Source: Alphaproteobacteria bacterium
Lineage (GTDB): Bacteria; Pseudomonadota; Alphaproteobacteria; Micropepsales; Micropepsaceae
Reading direction: 5' to 3'
NCBI GenBank assembly: GCA_016783965.1
Contig: JADHVO010000006.1
Location: forward strand, 248,001-312,000
Length of the DNA stretch: 64,000 nucleotides
Both the position numbers and the translations under genes were made by a program. Positions 53,721 to 61,960 of the stretch are shown here, piece by piece. The stretch's first letter is position 1. Every line of letters begins with the position of its first letter. The notes beneath the pieces were generated by a model. It did not search any database. It saw nothing but the letters and a program-made list of their open reading frames with translations, and was not told the DNA's origin.

Positions 53721-55028
53721 ATGAATCGCATGAGTAAGGGCAAGCTGCTAATCGGTGCAGCCGTTTTGGCGCTTGTCGCGGGCGGCGTGTTGGTTGCCAG
53801 CCAGTTTTATCCCGCGAAAACGGGTACGACCGCCGGCACGGTTGCGCCGATGCAGCGCTATCACAACAGCCAGGTGAGCGACAAAGACGTCACAACGGGT
53901 GACACGACCATCCCGAACATCATGCAGACGGATTCCTTCCAGAGTCTGACCAGGACCACGCAGGCCGCTTCGAGCGCCGCATCGCAGGCCGCCTCCGCCG
54001 CCGCGAGCAACGCCGCTTCGATGGCAGCCAGCAACGCAGCGTCGCAGGCCGCTGCGTCCGCCGCGTCGCATGCTGCCTCGCAGGCCGCCAGCCTTGCTGC
54101 TTCGCAGGCCGCGTTCAGCGCCGCCTCGAATGCCGCGTCGCAGGCCGCGCACGCCGCGGCTTCACAGGCAGCCAGCGCGACCAGCGCCGCGTCGCAGGCT
54201 GCGTTTAGCGCCGCTTCGAACGCTGCTTCGCAGGCCGCCTCCGCCGCCGCGTCTGCCGCTGCCTCGCAGGCCGCATCGATCGCGGCTTCGAACGCCGCCT
54301 CGCAAGCTGCCTCGAACGCAGCCTCGCAGGCAGCTGCCGCCGCCGCCTCACAGGCCGCTTCGCAGTCCGCTTCACAGGCTGCTGCTGCTGCCGCGTCTCA
54401 GGCCGCCGCCGCTGCCGCGTCGCACGCGGCTAGCTCTGCGGCCTCGCAGGCGGCTGCCGCTGCTGCCTCACAGGCCGCGTCACACGCCGCTTCGCAGGCG
54501 CAAGCCGCTGCCGCTTCGCAGGCTGCTGCTGCCGCTGCTTCGCAGGCAGCCTCAAACGCCGCCTCTCACGCTGCTTCGCAAGCCGCCAGCCAAGCCGCTG
54601 CCGCGCAAGCGGCACTGAATGCCGCTTCGCAGGCCGCGGCCGCCGCCGCCTCGCAGGCTGCATCCTCCGCTGCCGCGTCGTTCGCTGCGTCGCAGGCTGC
54701 ACTGAACGCCGCGTCGCAGGCTGCATCGAGCGCCGCCTCGCAGGCTGCGGCTGCCGCCGCGTCGCAGGCGCAGGCTGCTGCCGCCTCTCAGGCAGCCGCT
54801 GCCGCCGCGTCGCAGGCTGCTTCGAACGCCGCCTCGCAAGCGGCGTCACAGGCTGCCGCCCAGGCTGCGTCCCAGGCCGCTTCCCAGGCTGCTTCCGCCG
54901 CGGCAAGCAACGCCGCTTCGTCCGCCGCCAGCAATGCGGCGAGTAACGCTGCTTCGAATGCCGCCTCCCAGGCCGCTGCCGCTGCTGCCTCGAACGCAGC
55001 GTCGCAGGCTGCCTCGCAGGCCCACTAG
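53721..55028 (+). CDS. exported or membrane-anchored Ala/Ser/Gln tetrapeptide-repeat protein
   Basis: No family recognised. The 435-residue protein has a basic N-terminus, one hydrophobic segment (residues 9-27, LLIGAAVLALVAGGVLVAS; cleavage after VAS possible), a polar linker to residue 80, then ~355 residues of AASX tetrads, where X is mostly Q or N, sometimes H, S, A, L, M, I. No charged residue, Gly, Pro or Cys occurs in the repeat, and only a few Phe interrupt it. Serine uses both TCG and AGC codons, so the repeat is held at protein level. GGGGGA lies before the ATG and a terminator follows. Possible roles: a long alpha-helical stalk, an ice-binding or surface-active protein. All speculative. 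Confidence 0.8.
   Translation: MNRMSKGKLLIGAAVLALVAGGVLVASQFYPAKTGTTAGTVAPMQRYHNSQVSDKDVTTGDTTIPNIMQTDSFQSLTRTTQAASSAASQAASAAASNAASMAASNAASQAAASAASHAASQAASLAASQAAFSAASNAASQAAHAAASQAASATSAASQAAFSAASNAASQAASAAASAAASQAASIAASNAASQAASNAASQAAAAAASQAASQSASQAAAAAASQAAAAAASHAASSAASQAAAAAASQAASHAASQAQAAAASQAAAAAASQAASNAASHAASQAASQAAAAQAALNAASQAAAAAASQAASSAAASFAASQAALNAASQAASSAASQAAAAAASQAQAAAASQAAAAAASQAASNAASQAASQAAAQAASQAASQAASAAASNAASSAASNAASNAASNAASQAAAAAASNAASQAASQAH
53961..55025 (+). repeat. coding tandem repeat, ~89 units of 12 bp (AASX)
   Basis: A tandem array of 12-bp units such as GCCTCGCAGGCT and GCTTCGCAGGCC that differ mainly at wobble positions. A few units depart from register (for example AAF, AQA, single-residue shifts), giving short blocks of higher order such as FSAASNAASQAA, present twice. 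Confidence 0.85.
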
Positions 55029-55050
55029 GCCGCGCCGCATTAAACAACCG

Positions 55051-55087
55051 ACAGCCACCGCCCAACCGGCGGTGGCTGTTTCTTTTT
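55051..55087 (+). terminator. rho-independent terminator after the repeat-protein gene
   Basis: A perfect 12-bp stem ACAGCCACCGCC / GGCGGTGGCTGT with loop CAACC, followed by TTCTTTTT. It separates the repeat gene from the protease gene downstream. Confidence 0.9.
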
Positions 55088-55136
55088 GCGTCGAAAATGC
55101 GACATTGGTCCGCCGAGGGGCTGTGGGGGCGAGTTC

Positions 55137-58097
55137 GTGATTTTCAGGTTCGTGGGCCGGGCGCTGATCTGCGCCGGTCTGATGGTTGGCATGCGTGCCC
55201 AATTGCAGGTGCTTTCGCCGTCGGTCGGCCTCAGCAAGATCGAAACCAAGGACCTTGAGCTTCTCTACTATGACCCGCTGCAGACCTATCTCACCCCCTA
55301 CACAGCACGCGCCTACGAGAATTCGTTCGCCTTCCAGCGCCGCACCTTCGACTGGACACCGTTCGACCGCCCGGTCGTGCTGCTGCGAGATCTCTCCGAC
55401 AACGGCCGTGCAACGGTGCGCGCTGCTCCCAGCAACGCGCTAACCCTCGACGTCGCGCCGATCTACATCCCGTTCGAGACCTTCAGCCCTGGCGAGCGCT
55501 TCTTCACGCTCATGAACCACGAGTTGACGCACATCGCCACGATGGATGTCGCCAACGACTCCGACAATTTCTGGCGCGGCGTGTTCCACGGCAAGCCGAA
55601 CCCGATAACCGAGCATCCGGACTCGATCGTCTACAACTTCCTTGCTGCGCCGCGCACGACTGTGCCGCGCTGGTATCTCGAAGGCAGCGCTGTGTTCATG
55701 GAGACCTGGATGGCCGGGGGCCTTGGCCGCGCCCAGGGCGGCTATGACGAGATGGTGTTCCGCGCCATGGTCCGCGACAACGCCAGGTTCTACACGCCGC
55801 TCGGTCTCGAATCGGAAGGCAATGCCGTCGACTTTCAGGTCGGCGCCAACGACTACCTCTACGGCACGCGCTTCGACTCTTACCTCGCCATGACCTATGG
55901 CCCCGAGAAGGTGATCGAATGGCTGAAGCGCGAGAACGGCAGCGCCGGCTACTATGAAACCGATTTCGAACGCGTCTTCGGCAAGCCGCTAGACAACGCC
56001 TGGGCCGACTGGATCGACTTCGAGCACCAGTTCCAGGCGAAGAATCTGCAATCGGTTCGGCAATACCCGCTGACGCCGACCACACCGCTGACGCCGCACG
56101 GCCTCGGCTCCGTGTCGCGCAGCTTCTATGATCCCCAGACCGACAGCCTCATCGCCGGCTTCCGTGCACCGGGCGTGATCGCCAACATAGGCCTGATTTC
56201 GCTGAAGGACGGCAGCGTCAAGGAGCTCACCTATCTGAAAGGCCCCGCGCTCTATCGCGTGACGTCGATAGCGTACGATGCGGACAGCCGCAAGGTCTAC
56301 TACACGACCGACAACAACGATTACCGCGACCTTGTGGAGATCGATCTCGCGAGTGGCAGCACGCGAGCGTTGATCCGCAATGGCCGCACTGGCGATCTTG
56401 CCGTAGATCCGGTCGATCACGCGCTATGGGGTGTGCGCACGATCAATGGCATCGACTCGCTGGTGCGCATGAACGCCACGCACGACAGCTGGAATCTGGT
56501 CCAGGCCTTCCCCTATGGCCGCATGCTCTTCGACCTTGATATTTCGCCCGACGGCCAATACCTCGCTGCGTCCGTGGGCGAGATCAGCGGCGCCCAGCGC
56601 ATTGCCGTCTATCGCATCGCCGATTTGCAGAACGGCGTCGTCAACGAGATCGCATCGATGAAGCTCGATCCGGCGGTGCCGGAAGGCGCGGTGTTCTCGC
56701 CCGACGGCAAATATCTCTACGCCACCGCGTTCTACACCGGCGTATCCAACGTCTACCGCCTCGACCTCGCCACCGGCAAAGTCGATGCGGTGACCAATGC
56801 GTCCACCGGATTCTTCCGTCCGCTGCCGATGAAGGACGGTTCGATGATCGTCTACGAGTACACGGGCGAAGGCTTCCGTCCCGTGCGCATCGATCCCAAG
56901 CCGCTCGACAACCTCGGCAATGTCAGCTTTCTGGGCACCGAGATCGCCAACAAATACCCGATTGTGAAAACCTGGGCGGTCGGCGCGCCGTCACAGATCC
57001 CGATTGACTCCATGATCACTGGCCGCGGTGAGTATATTCCGCGCGACGAGCTGCGCCTGATGGCGCTTTATCCAACGGTGATGGGTTATCGCGGCCACGC
57101 CGCGATCGGCCTCTACGCCGATCTTCAGGATCCGCTCGGATACAATGAGCTGTCAGCCAACATTGCCTATTCGCCCGCCGGCAATATTACGGGCGGCGAG
57201 CAGTTCCACGCCGACATCACCTACCGCACGCTCTATTGGCATGTGAAGTACTGGCACAACTACGCCACGTTCTACGATCTGTTCGGGCCGGTCGATAACA
57301 GCCGACGGGGCGACGCACTGCTTGCCGGTTACAGCCAGGCGCTGATCTATGACCCGCCGCGCCGCCTCGACTTCACCGCCGACATCGAACTCTACAGCGG
57401 CCTGAACGCTCTTCCGGGTGCGCAGAACATCGCGCCCGGTGCGCCGAGCCTCGGTACGCTCAAGCTGGCGCTCAACTACGACAACATCGACAAGTCCCTG
57501 GGTGCCGTCGATTACGAGGAAGGTTATCACCTGCGCGGCGTCATCAGCTCGGACTACAGCCGCGGCACCTTCTATCCAAAGGTCCGGCTCGACGCGAATG
57601 CCGGCTTCGCGCTGCCGTGGAAGCACTCTTCGTTGTGGGGCTACGCGTCGGCCGGCTGGGGCACGGGCAATCCGAAAAGTTCCCTCGACTCCTTTTACTT
57701 CGGCTCATTCCGCAACAACTACGTCGACGACGGCGAGGTGAAGCGCTACCGCGAATACGACAGCTTCCCGGGTTTCGACATCGACGCCATCAGCGCCCGC
57801 AGCTACCTCAAGGGTGTCGGCGAGTGGAATCTTCCGCCCGTTCGTTTCAGCGATGTCGGTGCCGCTTCGTTCTTCCTGAGTTCCGTCCGTCCCGCGGTCT
57901 TCGCCGGCGTTCTGGCCGCCGATCCGGGCGCAAGCTTCGCGCACACCTACGAGAGCATCGGCTTCCAGCTCGACTGGAATTTCACCATCGCGGTGCGCTT
58001 GCCGATGACCTTCTCCATCGGCTACGCCCGCGGCTTCAGCGACAGCAGCATAACCAGCCGCCACGACGAGATTCTGGCCTCTCTCAAAATCCTGTAG
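55137..58097 (+). CDS. outer-membrane metallopeptidase/beta-propeller/beta-barrel protein
   Basis: A 986-residue exported protein of three parts. Residues ~25-310 form a gluzincin-like (peptidase MA-type) domain with H128-E129-L-T-H132 and the third-ligand Glu182 in PRWYLEGSAVFMETW. Residues ~320-640 contain propeller blades of PD40/TolB type (DISPDGQYLAAS, FSPDGKYLYATA). The last ~330 residues resemble an Omp85/D15 surface-antigen barrel (FYFGSFRNNYVDDGEVKRYR, then EWNLPPVRF), which would place it in the outer membrane. The signal peptide ends VGMRA-Q. The GTG start follows GGGGGCGAG. An integral outer-membrane protease with a substrate-recruiting propeller is the inferred role. Confidence 0.8.
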   Translation: MIFRFVGRALICAGLMVGMRAQLQVLSPSVGLSKIETKDLELLYYDPLQTYLTPYTARAYENSFAFQRRTFDWTPFDRPVVLLRDLSDNGRATVRAAPSNALTLDVAPIYIPFETFSPGERFFTLMNHELTHIATMDVANDSDNFWRGVFHGKPNPITEHPDSIVYNFLAAPRTTVPRWYLEGSAVFMETWMAGGLGRAQGGYDEMVFRAMVRDNARFYTPLGLESEGNAVDFQVGANDYLYGTRFDSYLAMTYGPEKVIEWLKRENGSAGYYETDFERVFGKPLDNAWADWIDFEHQFQAKNLQSVRQYPLTPTTPLTPHGLGSVSRSFYDPQTDSLIAGFRAPGVIANIGLISLKDGSVKELTYLKGPALYRVTSIAYDADSRKVYYTTDNNDYRDLVEIDLASGSTRALIRNGRTGDLAVDPVDHALWGVRTINGIDSLVRMNATHDSWNLVQAFPYGRMLFDLDISPDGQYLAASVGEISGAQRIAVYRIADLQNGVVNEIASMKLDPAVPEGAVFSPDGKYLYATAFYTGVSNVYRLDLATGKVDAVTNASTGFFRPLPMKDGSMIVYEYTGEGFRPVRIDPKPLDNLGNVSFLGTEIANKYPIVKTWAVGAPSQIPIDSMITGRGEYIPRDELRLMALYPTVMGYRGHAAIGLYADLQDPLGYNELSANIAYSPAGNITGGEQFHADITYRTLYWHVKYWHNYATFYDLFGPVDNSRRGDALLAGYSQALIYDPPRRLDFTADIELYSGLNALPGAQNIAPGAPSLGTLKLALNYDNIDKSLGAVDYEEGYHLRGVISSDYSRGTFYPKVRLDANAGFALPWKHSSLWGYASAGWGTGNPKSSLDSFYFGSFRNNYVDDGEVKRYREYDSFPGFDIDAISARSYLKGVGEWNLPPVRFSDVGAASFFLSSVRPAVFAGVLAADPGASFAHTYESIGFQLDWNFTIAVRLPMTFSIGYARGFSDSSITSRHDEILASLKIL

Positions 58098-58106
58098 AGC
58101 GTGACC

Positions 58107-59132
58107 ATGCCTGCGCATTTCCTGCTCGAAGCACCGATCGGCCTTGTGCCGGTGCTCTTGTTTCTGGCGGTGCTGCTCTATTTCGACAGCTACCGGCTGA
58201 TCAGCCTGAACGAAATGATCCTTACATTGGCCGCCGGCCTGCTGGCGGCGGGTGCGGGCTACTTCGTCAACGGTGCCCTGCTGGGCGCGACCGGTCTCCC
58301 CTTTGACCGCTACACCTACTTCGTATCGCCGGTGGTCGAGGAGCTGCTGAAGGCGGCCATCCTGATCGTCATGTTCGCACGCAATCGCGTCGGCTTCATG
58401 ATCGATGCCGCCATTATGGGCTTCTCGGTCGGCACCGGTTTCGCCGTGTTCGAGAACATCTATTACCTGTATGTCTTGCAGGACGCCGGCGACCTTGGCA
58501 CCTGGATCGTGCGCGGCTTCGGCACCGCCATAATGCACGGCGGAACGACCGCGATCTTCGCGATGCTCACCCAGTCTTTGATCGAGCGCCGCGGCCGCTC
58601 CGCGCTCTATCTCTTCCTGCCCGGATTAATACTGGCGGTCGTCATCCACGCCATCTTCAACGCGCTCGAGGGCACGCCGGCGGTGGCGATGCTGGCAGCG
58701 ATGGTCGGTCTGCCGCCAATGTTCTATTTCATCTTCACCAAGAACGAGTTCGCCGTGCACCAGTGGCTGGTCAAGGACTACGCCTCGCACGAACAGCTGC
58801 TCGAGGAAATCAACAACGGCGAGTTCACGCATAGCGAGGCCGGCCGCTTCATCCTCAGTCTGACGAACAAGTTCGACAAGAAGGTCGTCGACCACATGTT
58901 CGAATACCTGAAGCTTCACACCCAGCTTGTGCTGCGGGCGGAGCAGATCACGCTGGCGCGCGAGAAGAACGAGAAGATCGAGCGACGGCAGCAGGATCAT
59001 GACGACCTCGTTCGCCTCGAGGAGCTGGAACGGCTGATTGGCAGCACTGCCATGATGGCGCTCTGGCCGCATCTGCATTTCAGCCGCCGCGAGCTCTGGG
59101 AAATCCACCACCTTCACGAGGCGGCGGCCTAG
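58107..59132 (+). CDS. PrsW-family intramembrane metalloprotease
   Basis: A 341-residue polytopic protein. PrsW active-site residues are visible: E78-E79-x-x-K82 in VVEELLKA, Glu116 in GFAVFENIYY and His181 in IHAIFNALEG. PrsW-type proteases cut single-pass membrane proteins such as anti-sigma factors (RsiW in Bacillus). A long charged C-terminal tail (residues ~215-341, EEINNGEFTHSEAGRF and a coiled-coil LAREKNEKIERRQQ) is extra to the core family. The ATG lies 9 bp after the barrel-protease stop; a GTG 6 bp upstream is an alternative start. Confidence 0.88.
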   Translation: MPAHFLLEAPIGLVPVLLFLAVLLYFDSYRLISLNEMILTLAAGLLAAGAGYFVNGALLGATGLPFDRYTYFVSPVVEELLKAAILIVMFARNRVGFMIDAAIMGFSVGTGFAVFENIYYLYVLQDAGDLGTWIVRGFGTAIMHGGTTAIFAMLTQSLIERRGRSALYLFLPGLILAVVIHAIFNALEGTPAVAMLAAMVGLPPMFYFIFTKNEFAVHQWLVKDYASHEQLLEEINNGEFTHSEAGRFILSLTNKFDKKVVDHMFEYLKLHTQLVLRAEQITLAREKNEKIERRQQDHDDLVRLEELERLIGSTAMMALWPHLHFSRRELWEIHHLHEAAA

Positions 59133-59294
59133 GGCAATTCCAGGAAAGGTTGCAGCGCTTTTCCGTCCGACATTGCGACAACAAATAAGCAGGACCGGTT
59201 CGCCGATTCCGTGAAGCGGTCTAGTGACCGCGTGGCCTTGATTTGAGGGGGCCAGCCACTACTGTTTAGGGCGTCTCTTTTCGGAGCGCCGCAC

Positions 59295-59864
59295 ATGTCG
59301 TCGACCGTCTGGATCGTGATCGTCGTGGGCGCCATCGTCGCCTTCGCGATCTTCATCTACAATCGCCTCGTTGTGCTGAGGCAAGCGTGGCAGCGTGCCT
59401 TTTCCGACATCGACGTGCAGCTCAAGCAGCGCCAGGACCTGATCCCGAACCTGGTCGAGACCGTCAAAGGCTATGCCGCACATGAACGCGGCGTCCTCGA
59501 CGAGGTCACCCAGGCCCGCTCCGCCGCGATGCGCGCGACGACGGTGGGTGAAAAAGGCGCTGCCGAGGCCGCCTTGTCCGGCGCGCTCGGCAACCTCATC
59601 GCGGTGGCGGAGCGCTATCCCGATCTCAAGGCCAACCACAACTTCCTGGCGCTCCAGCAGGAACTCGGCGACCTCGAGAACAAGATCGCCGCCGCCCGCC
59701 GCTTCCTCAACAGCGCGGTGGCCGAATACAACGCCAGCATCCAGCAGTTCCCGGCTGTGCTGCTCGCCGGCGTGATGGGTTTCGCTCCGGCGCAGATGTT
59801 CGCGCTGGACGACGCAGAGCGCGTGACGGCGAAGGAGCCGCCCAAGGTCAGCCTCACGGCGTGA
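59295..59864 (+). CDS. lemA: LemA family protein
   Basis: A 189-residue membrane-anchored protein: N-terminal helix (IVIVVGAIVAFAIFIYNRLV) and a helical LemA domain with QAWQRAFSDIDVQLKQRQDLIPNLVETVKGYAAHE, NNSFLALQQEL-like HNFLALQQELGDLENKIAAARRFLN and SAVAEYNASIQQFP. LemA pairs with an M48 protease in many bacteria, as here with a 3-bp gap. Function in the pair is unknown. Confidence 0.93.
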   Translation: MSSTVWIVIVVGAIVAFAIFIYNRLVVLRQAWQRAFSDIDVQLKQRQDLIPNLVETVKGYAAHERGVLDEVTQARSAAMRATTVGEKGAAEAALSGALGNLIAVAERYPDLKANHNFLALQQELGDLENKIAAARRFLNSAVAEYNASIQQFPAVLLAGVMGFAPAQMFALDDAERVTAKEPPKVSLTA

Positions 59865-59867
59865 CGC

Positions 59868-60923
59868 ATGGCGCAACTCGGTCTCACCACCTACCGGCTG
59901 AACAACAATCTCAAGTCGACGGCGCTGCTGGTTGCCTTTCCCTTCCTGCTGCTCGTTCTGGTCGGCGCCATCGCGGGTGCCTTCGGCGCGACGCAGGGCT
60001 ATGGCGACCCGGTGGAGTTCGCGGTCAACGTGCTGATCCAAACCTGGCCCATTGTGCTGGGCGTCGCCGCGATCTGGGTGCTAATCGGCTATTTTTTCAA
60101 CGGCGCCATCATCCGCCACGCTACCGGCGCGGTCTCGCTCACCCGCCAGCAGGAGCCCGAGCTCTACAATCTGGTCGAGAACCTCTGTATCTCGCGCGGC
60201 CTGGCGGTGCCGAAGCTCTACATTGTCGAAACCGACGCGAAGAACGCCTTTGCCAGCGGCATCGACCAGCGCACGTTTGCCATCACCGTCACGCGCGGCC
60301 TGCTGAACGCGCTCGACAAGGACGAGCTCGAGGCGGTGCTGGCACATGAGCTGACGCACATCATGAATCGCGACACACGACTCCTGATCGTCACCATCGT
60401 GTTCGTGGGCATGATCTCGTTCCTGGCCCAGCTTCTCTGGCGCGGCATGCGGGTGATGTCATTCCGCTCGCGCGGCAAGGGCGGTCTGGCAGTCCTGGTC
60501 TTCGTGTTGATCGCTGCGGCAATATCGGGCATCGGCTATCTTCTGGCGCTGATCCTGCGGTTCGCCATCTCGCGCCGCCGCGAATACCAGGCGGATGCGG
60601 GCTCGGTGGACTTGACCAAGAACCCGGACGCGCTGATCAGCGCCCTGACGAAGATCGCGGACAATCCCGACGTGCCGCACGTGCCGAGCGAAGTGCGCCA
60701 GATGTTCATCGAGAACCCGCCTTCGAACTCGAGCATCGCGCACCTGTTCGACACCCATCCGCCGATCGACAAGCGGATCCAGGTACTGGAATCCCTCGGC
60801 GGTCACGCGCCGCAACCCGCCATCCTGTCGGCCCCGCCGGAGAAACCGGGGCGGTCATCGGACGCGCCGGCCGGCGGCCCATGGGGCGCAGCGCCGCCAT
60901 CGCAGAAAGGACCCTGGGGATGA
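59868..60923 (+). CDS. M48 family metalloprotease (HtpX-like)
   Basis: A 351-residue membrane zinc protease. Zinc motif H160-E161-L-T-H164 in LAHELTHIMNRDTRL; the third ligand Glu is probably in SRRREYQADAGSV. Four hydrophobic helices surround it (NLKSTALLVAFPFLLLVLVG, LIQTWPIVLGVAAIW, TIVFVGMISFLAQLLW, LAVLVFVLIAAAISGI). HtpX-type proteases remove misfolded membrane proteins. The C-terminal tail is Pro/Gly-rich (SSDAPAGGPWGAAPPSQKGP). It overlaps the next gene by 4 bp (ATGA). Confidence 0.92.
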   Translation: MAQLGLTTYRLNNNLKSTALLVAFPFLLLVLVGAIAGAFGATQGYGDPVEFAVNVLIQTWPIVLGVAAIWVLIGYFFNGAIIRHATGAVSLTRQQEPELYNLVENLCISRGLAVPKLYIVETDAKNAFASGIDQRTFAITVTRGLLNALDKDELEAVLAHELTHIMNRDTRLLIVTIVFVGMISFLAQLLWRGMRVMSFRSRGKGGLAVLVFVLIAAAISGIGYLLALILRFAISRRREYQADAGSVDLTKNPDALISALTKIADNPDVPHVPSEVRQMFIENPPSNSSIAHLFDTHPPIDKRIQVLESLGGHAPQPAILSAPPEKPGRSSDAPAGGPWGAAPPSQKGPWG

Positions 60924-61957
60924 ACCGCTACTGGACGCTCTCCGGCAAACCGCTCGGCGGCTGGCCCGATGCAGAAACCTTCGCGCTGCACGAAGCGCCC
61001 ATCCCGAAGCCCGGAGCAGGGCAGGCGCTCACCCGAACAATCTATATTTCGCTCGATCCCTATCAATGGGGCTACAAGAAGCGCGGCACCGAGCCCGCCG
61101 GCGTGCCCTGTCACGCGCGCACGGTTTCGCAAGTCCTCGAAAGTAACCTCGATGGTCTTAAGCCCGGCGACTACGTCTTCAACACTAATGGCTGGTCCGA
61201 ATACGGCCTGATGGGCGAGCGCGTCTGGCGTCCGGGCTACATGATCCCGCGCAAGCTCGATCCCGCGCGCGGCCGCATTTCACAAGCGGTCGGCGTGCTC
61301 GGCATGCTGGGCCTCACCGCCTATGCGGGCCTGGTCGTAATGGCCTCGCCGAAGGCGGGAGAAACGCTTGTAGTCTCCGCGGCGTCCGGTGGCGTCGGGC
61401 AGATCGTCGGCCAGCTCGGCAAGGCGCGCGGCCTGCGCGTCATCGGCATCGCCGGCAAGGAGGCGAAATGCCGCTTCGTTACGGAAGAACTCGGCCTCGA
61501 TGCCTGCGTCTCGCATTTGAGCCCAACCTTGCCCGAAGATCTGCGCGCGGCGTGTCCGAACGGCGTCGACATCTATTTCGAAAACGTCGGCGGCGCCGTG
61601 TTCGACGCCGTGCTGCCGCTGTTCAACGCGAGCGCGAGGATGACGATTTGCGGCCTCATCGCACACTACGGCGACGCGCCCGGCACCGATGCGCGCGCCG
61701 CGTTGATGAAGCGCGGCGAGGCGATCTTCGCCGCCTGCAATGTCACCGTTCGCGATCTCTTCGTCGGCGATTTCGTGAAAAGCCATCACGACGTCTTTCT
61801 CGACGAAGTTGCACCGCTCGTCGCATCCGGCCGCATCAGGTACCGCGAGGACATCCGCGAGGGCATCGAGAACGTCCCGGCCTGCTTCTCCGAAATGCTG
61901 CGCGGCGACAACTTCGGCAAGATGCTGGTGCAGGTCGCGTCCGATCCGACACTTTGA
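60920..61957 (+). CDS. NADP-dependent MDR oxidoreductase (CurA/prostaglandin-reductase type)
   Basis: A 345-residue zinc-free medium-chain reductase. It starts MNRYWTLSGKPLGGWPDAET and has YISLDPYQWGYKK, GMLGLTAYAGLVVMASPKAGETLVVSAASGGVGQIVGQLGKARG and IYFENVGGAVFDAVLP, all typical of NADPH alkenal/prostaglandin reductases and curcumin reductase. It saturates an alpha-beta double bond in enones. The start overlaps the M48 stop (ATGA), so it is translationally coupled to the protease group for no obvious reason. Confidence 0.85.
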   Translation: MNRYWTLSGKPLGGWPDAETFALHEAPIPKPGAGQALTRTIYISLDPYQWGYKKRGTEPAGVPCHARTVSQVLESNLDGLKPGDYVFNTNGWSEYGLMGERVWRPGYMIPRKLDPARGRISQAVGVLGMLGLTAYAGLVVMASPKAGETLVVSAASGGVGQIVGQLGKARGLRVIGIAGKEAKCRFVTEELGLDACVSHLSPTLPEDLRAACPNGVDIYFENVGGAVFDAVLPLFNASARMTICGLIAHYGDAPGTDARAALMKRGEAIFAACNVTVRDLFVGDFVKSHHDVFLDEVAPLVASGRIRYREDIREGIENVPACFSEMLRGDNFGKMLVQVASDPTL

Positions 61958-61960
61958 ACA

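Noticed and set aside
53961..55025. CRISPR array or non-coding satellite at the 12-bp repeat
   Set aside because: Units are contiguous without spacers, in frame, and vary at wobble positions; it is coding.
54070..55065. Arg/Pro-rich frames on both strands over the AASX repeat
   Set aside because: Frame-shifted readings of the 12-bp repeat; only the AASX frame has export signal, RBS and a matching terminator.
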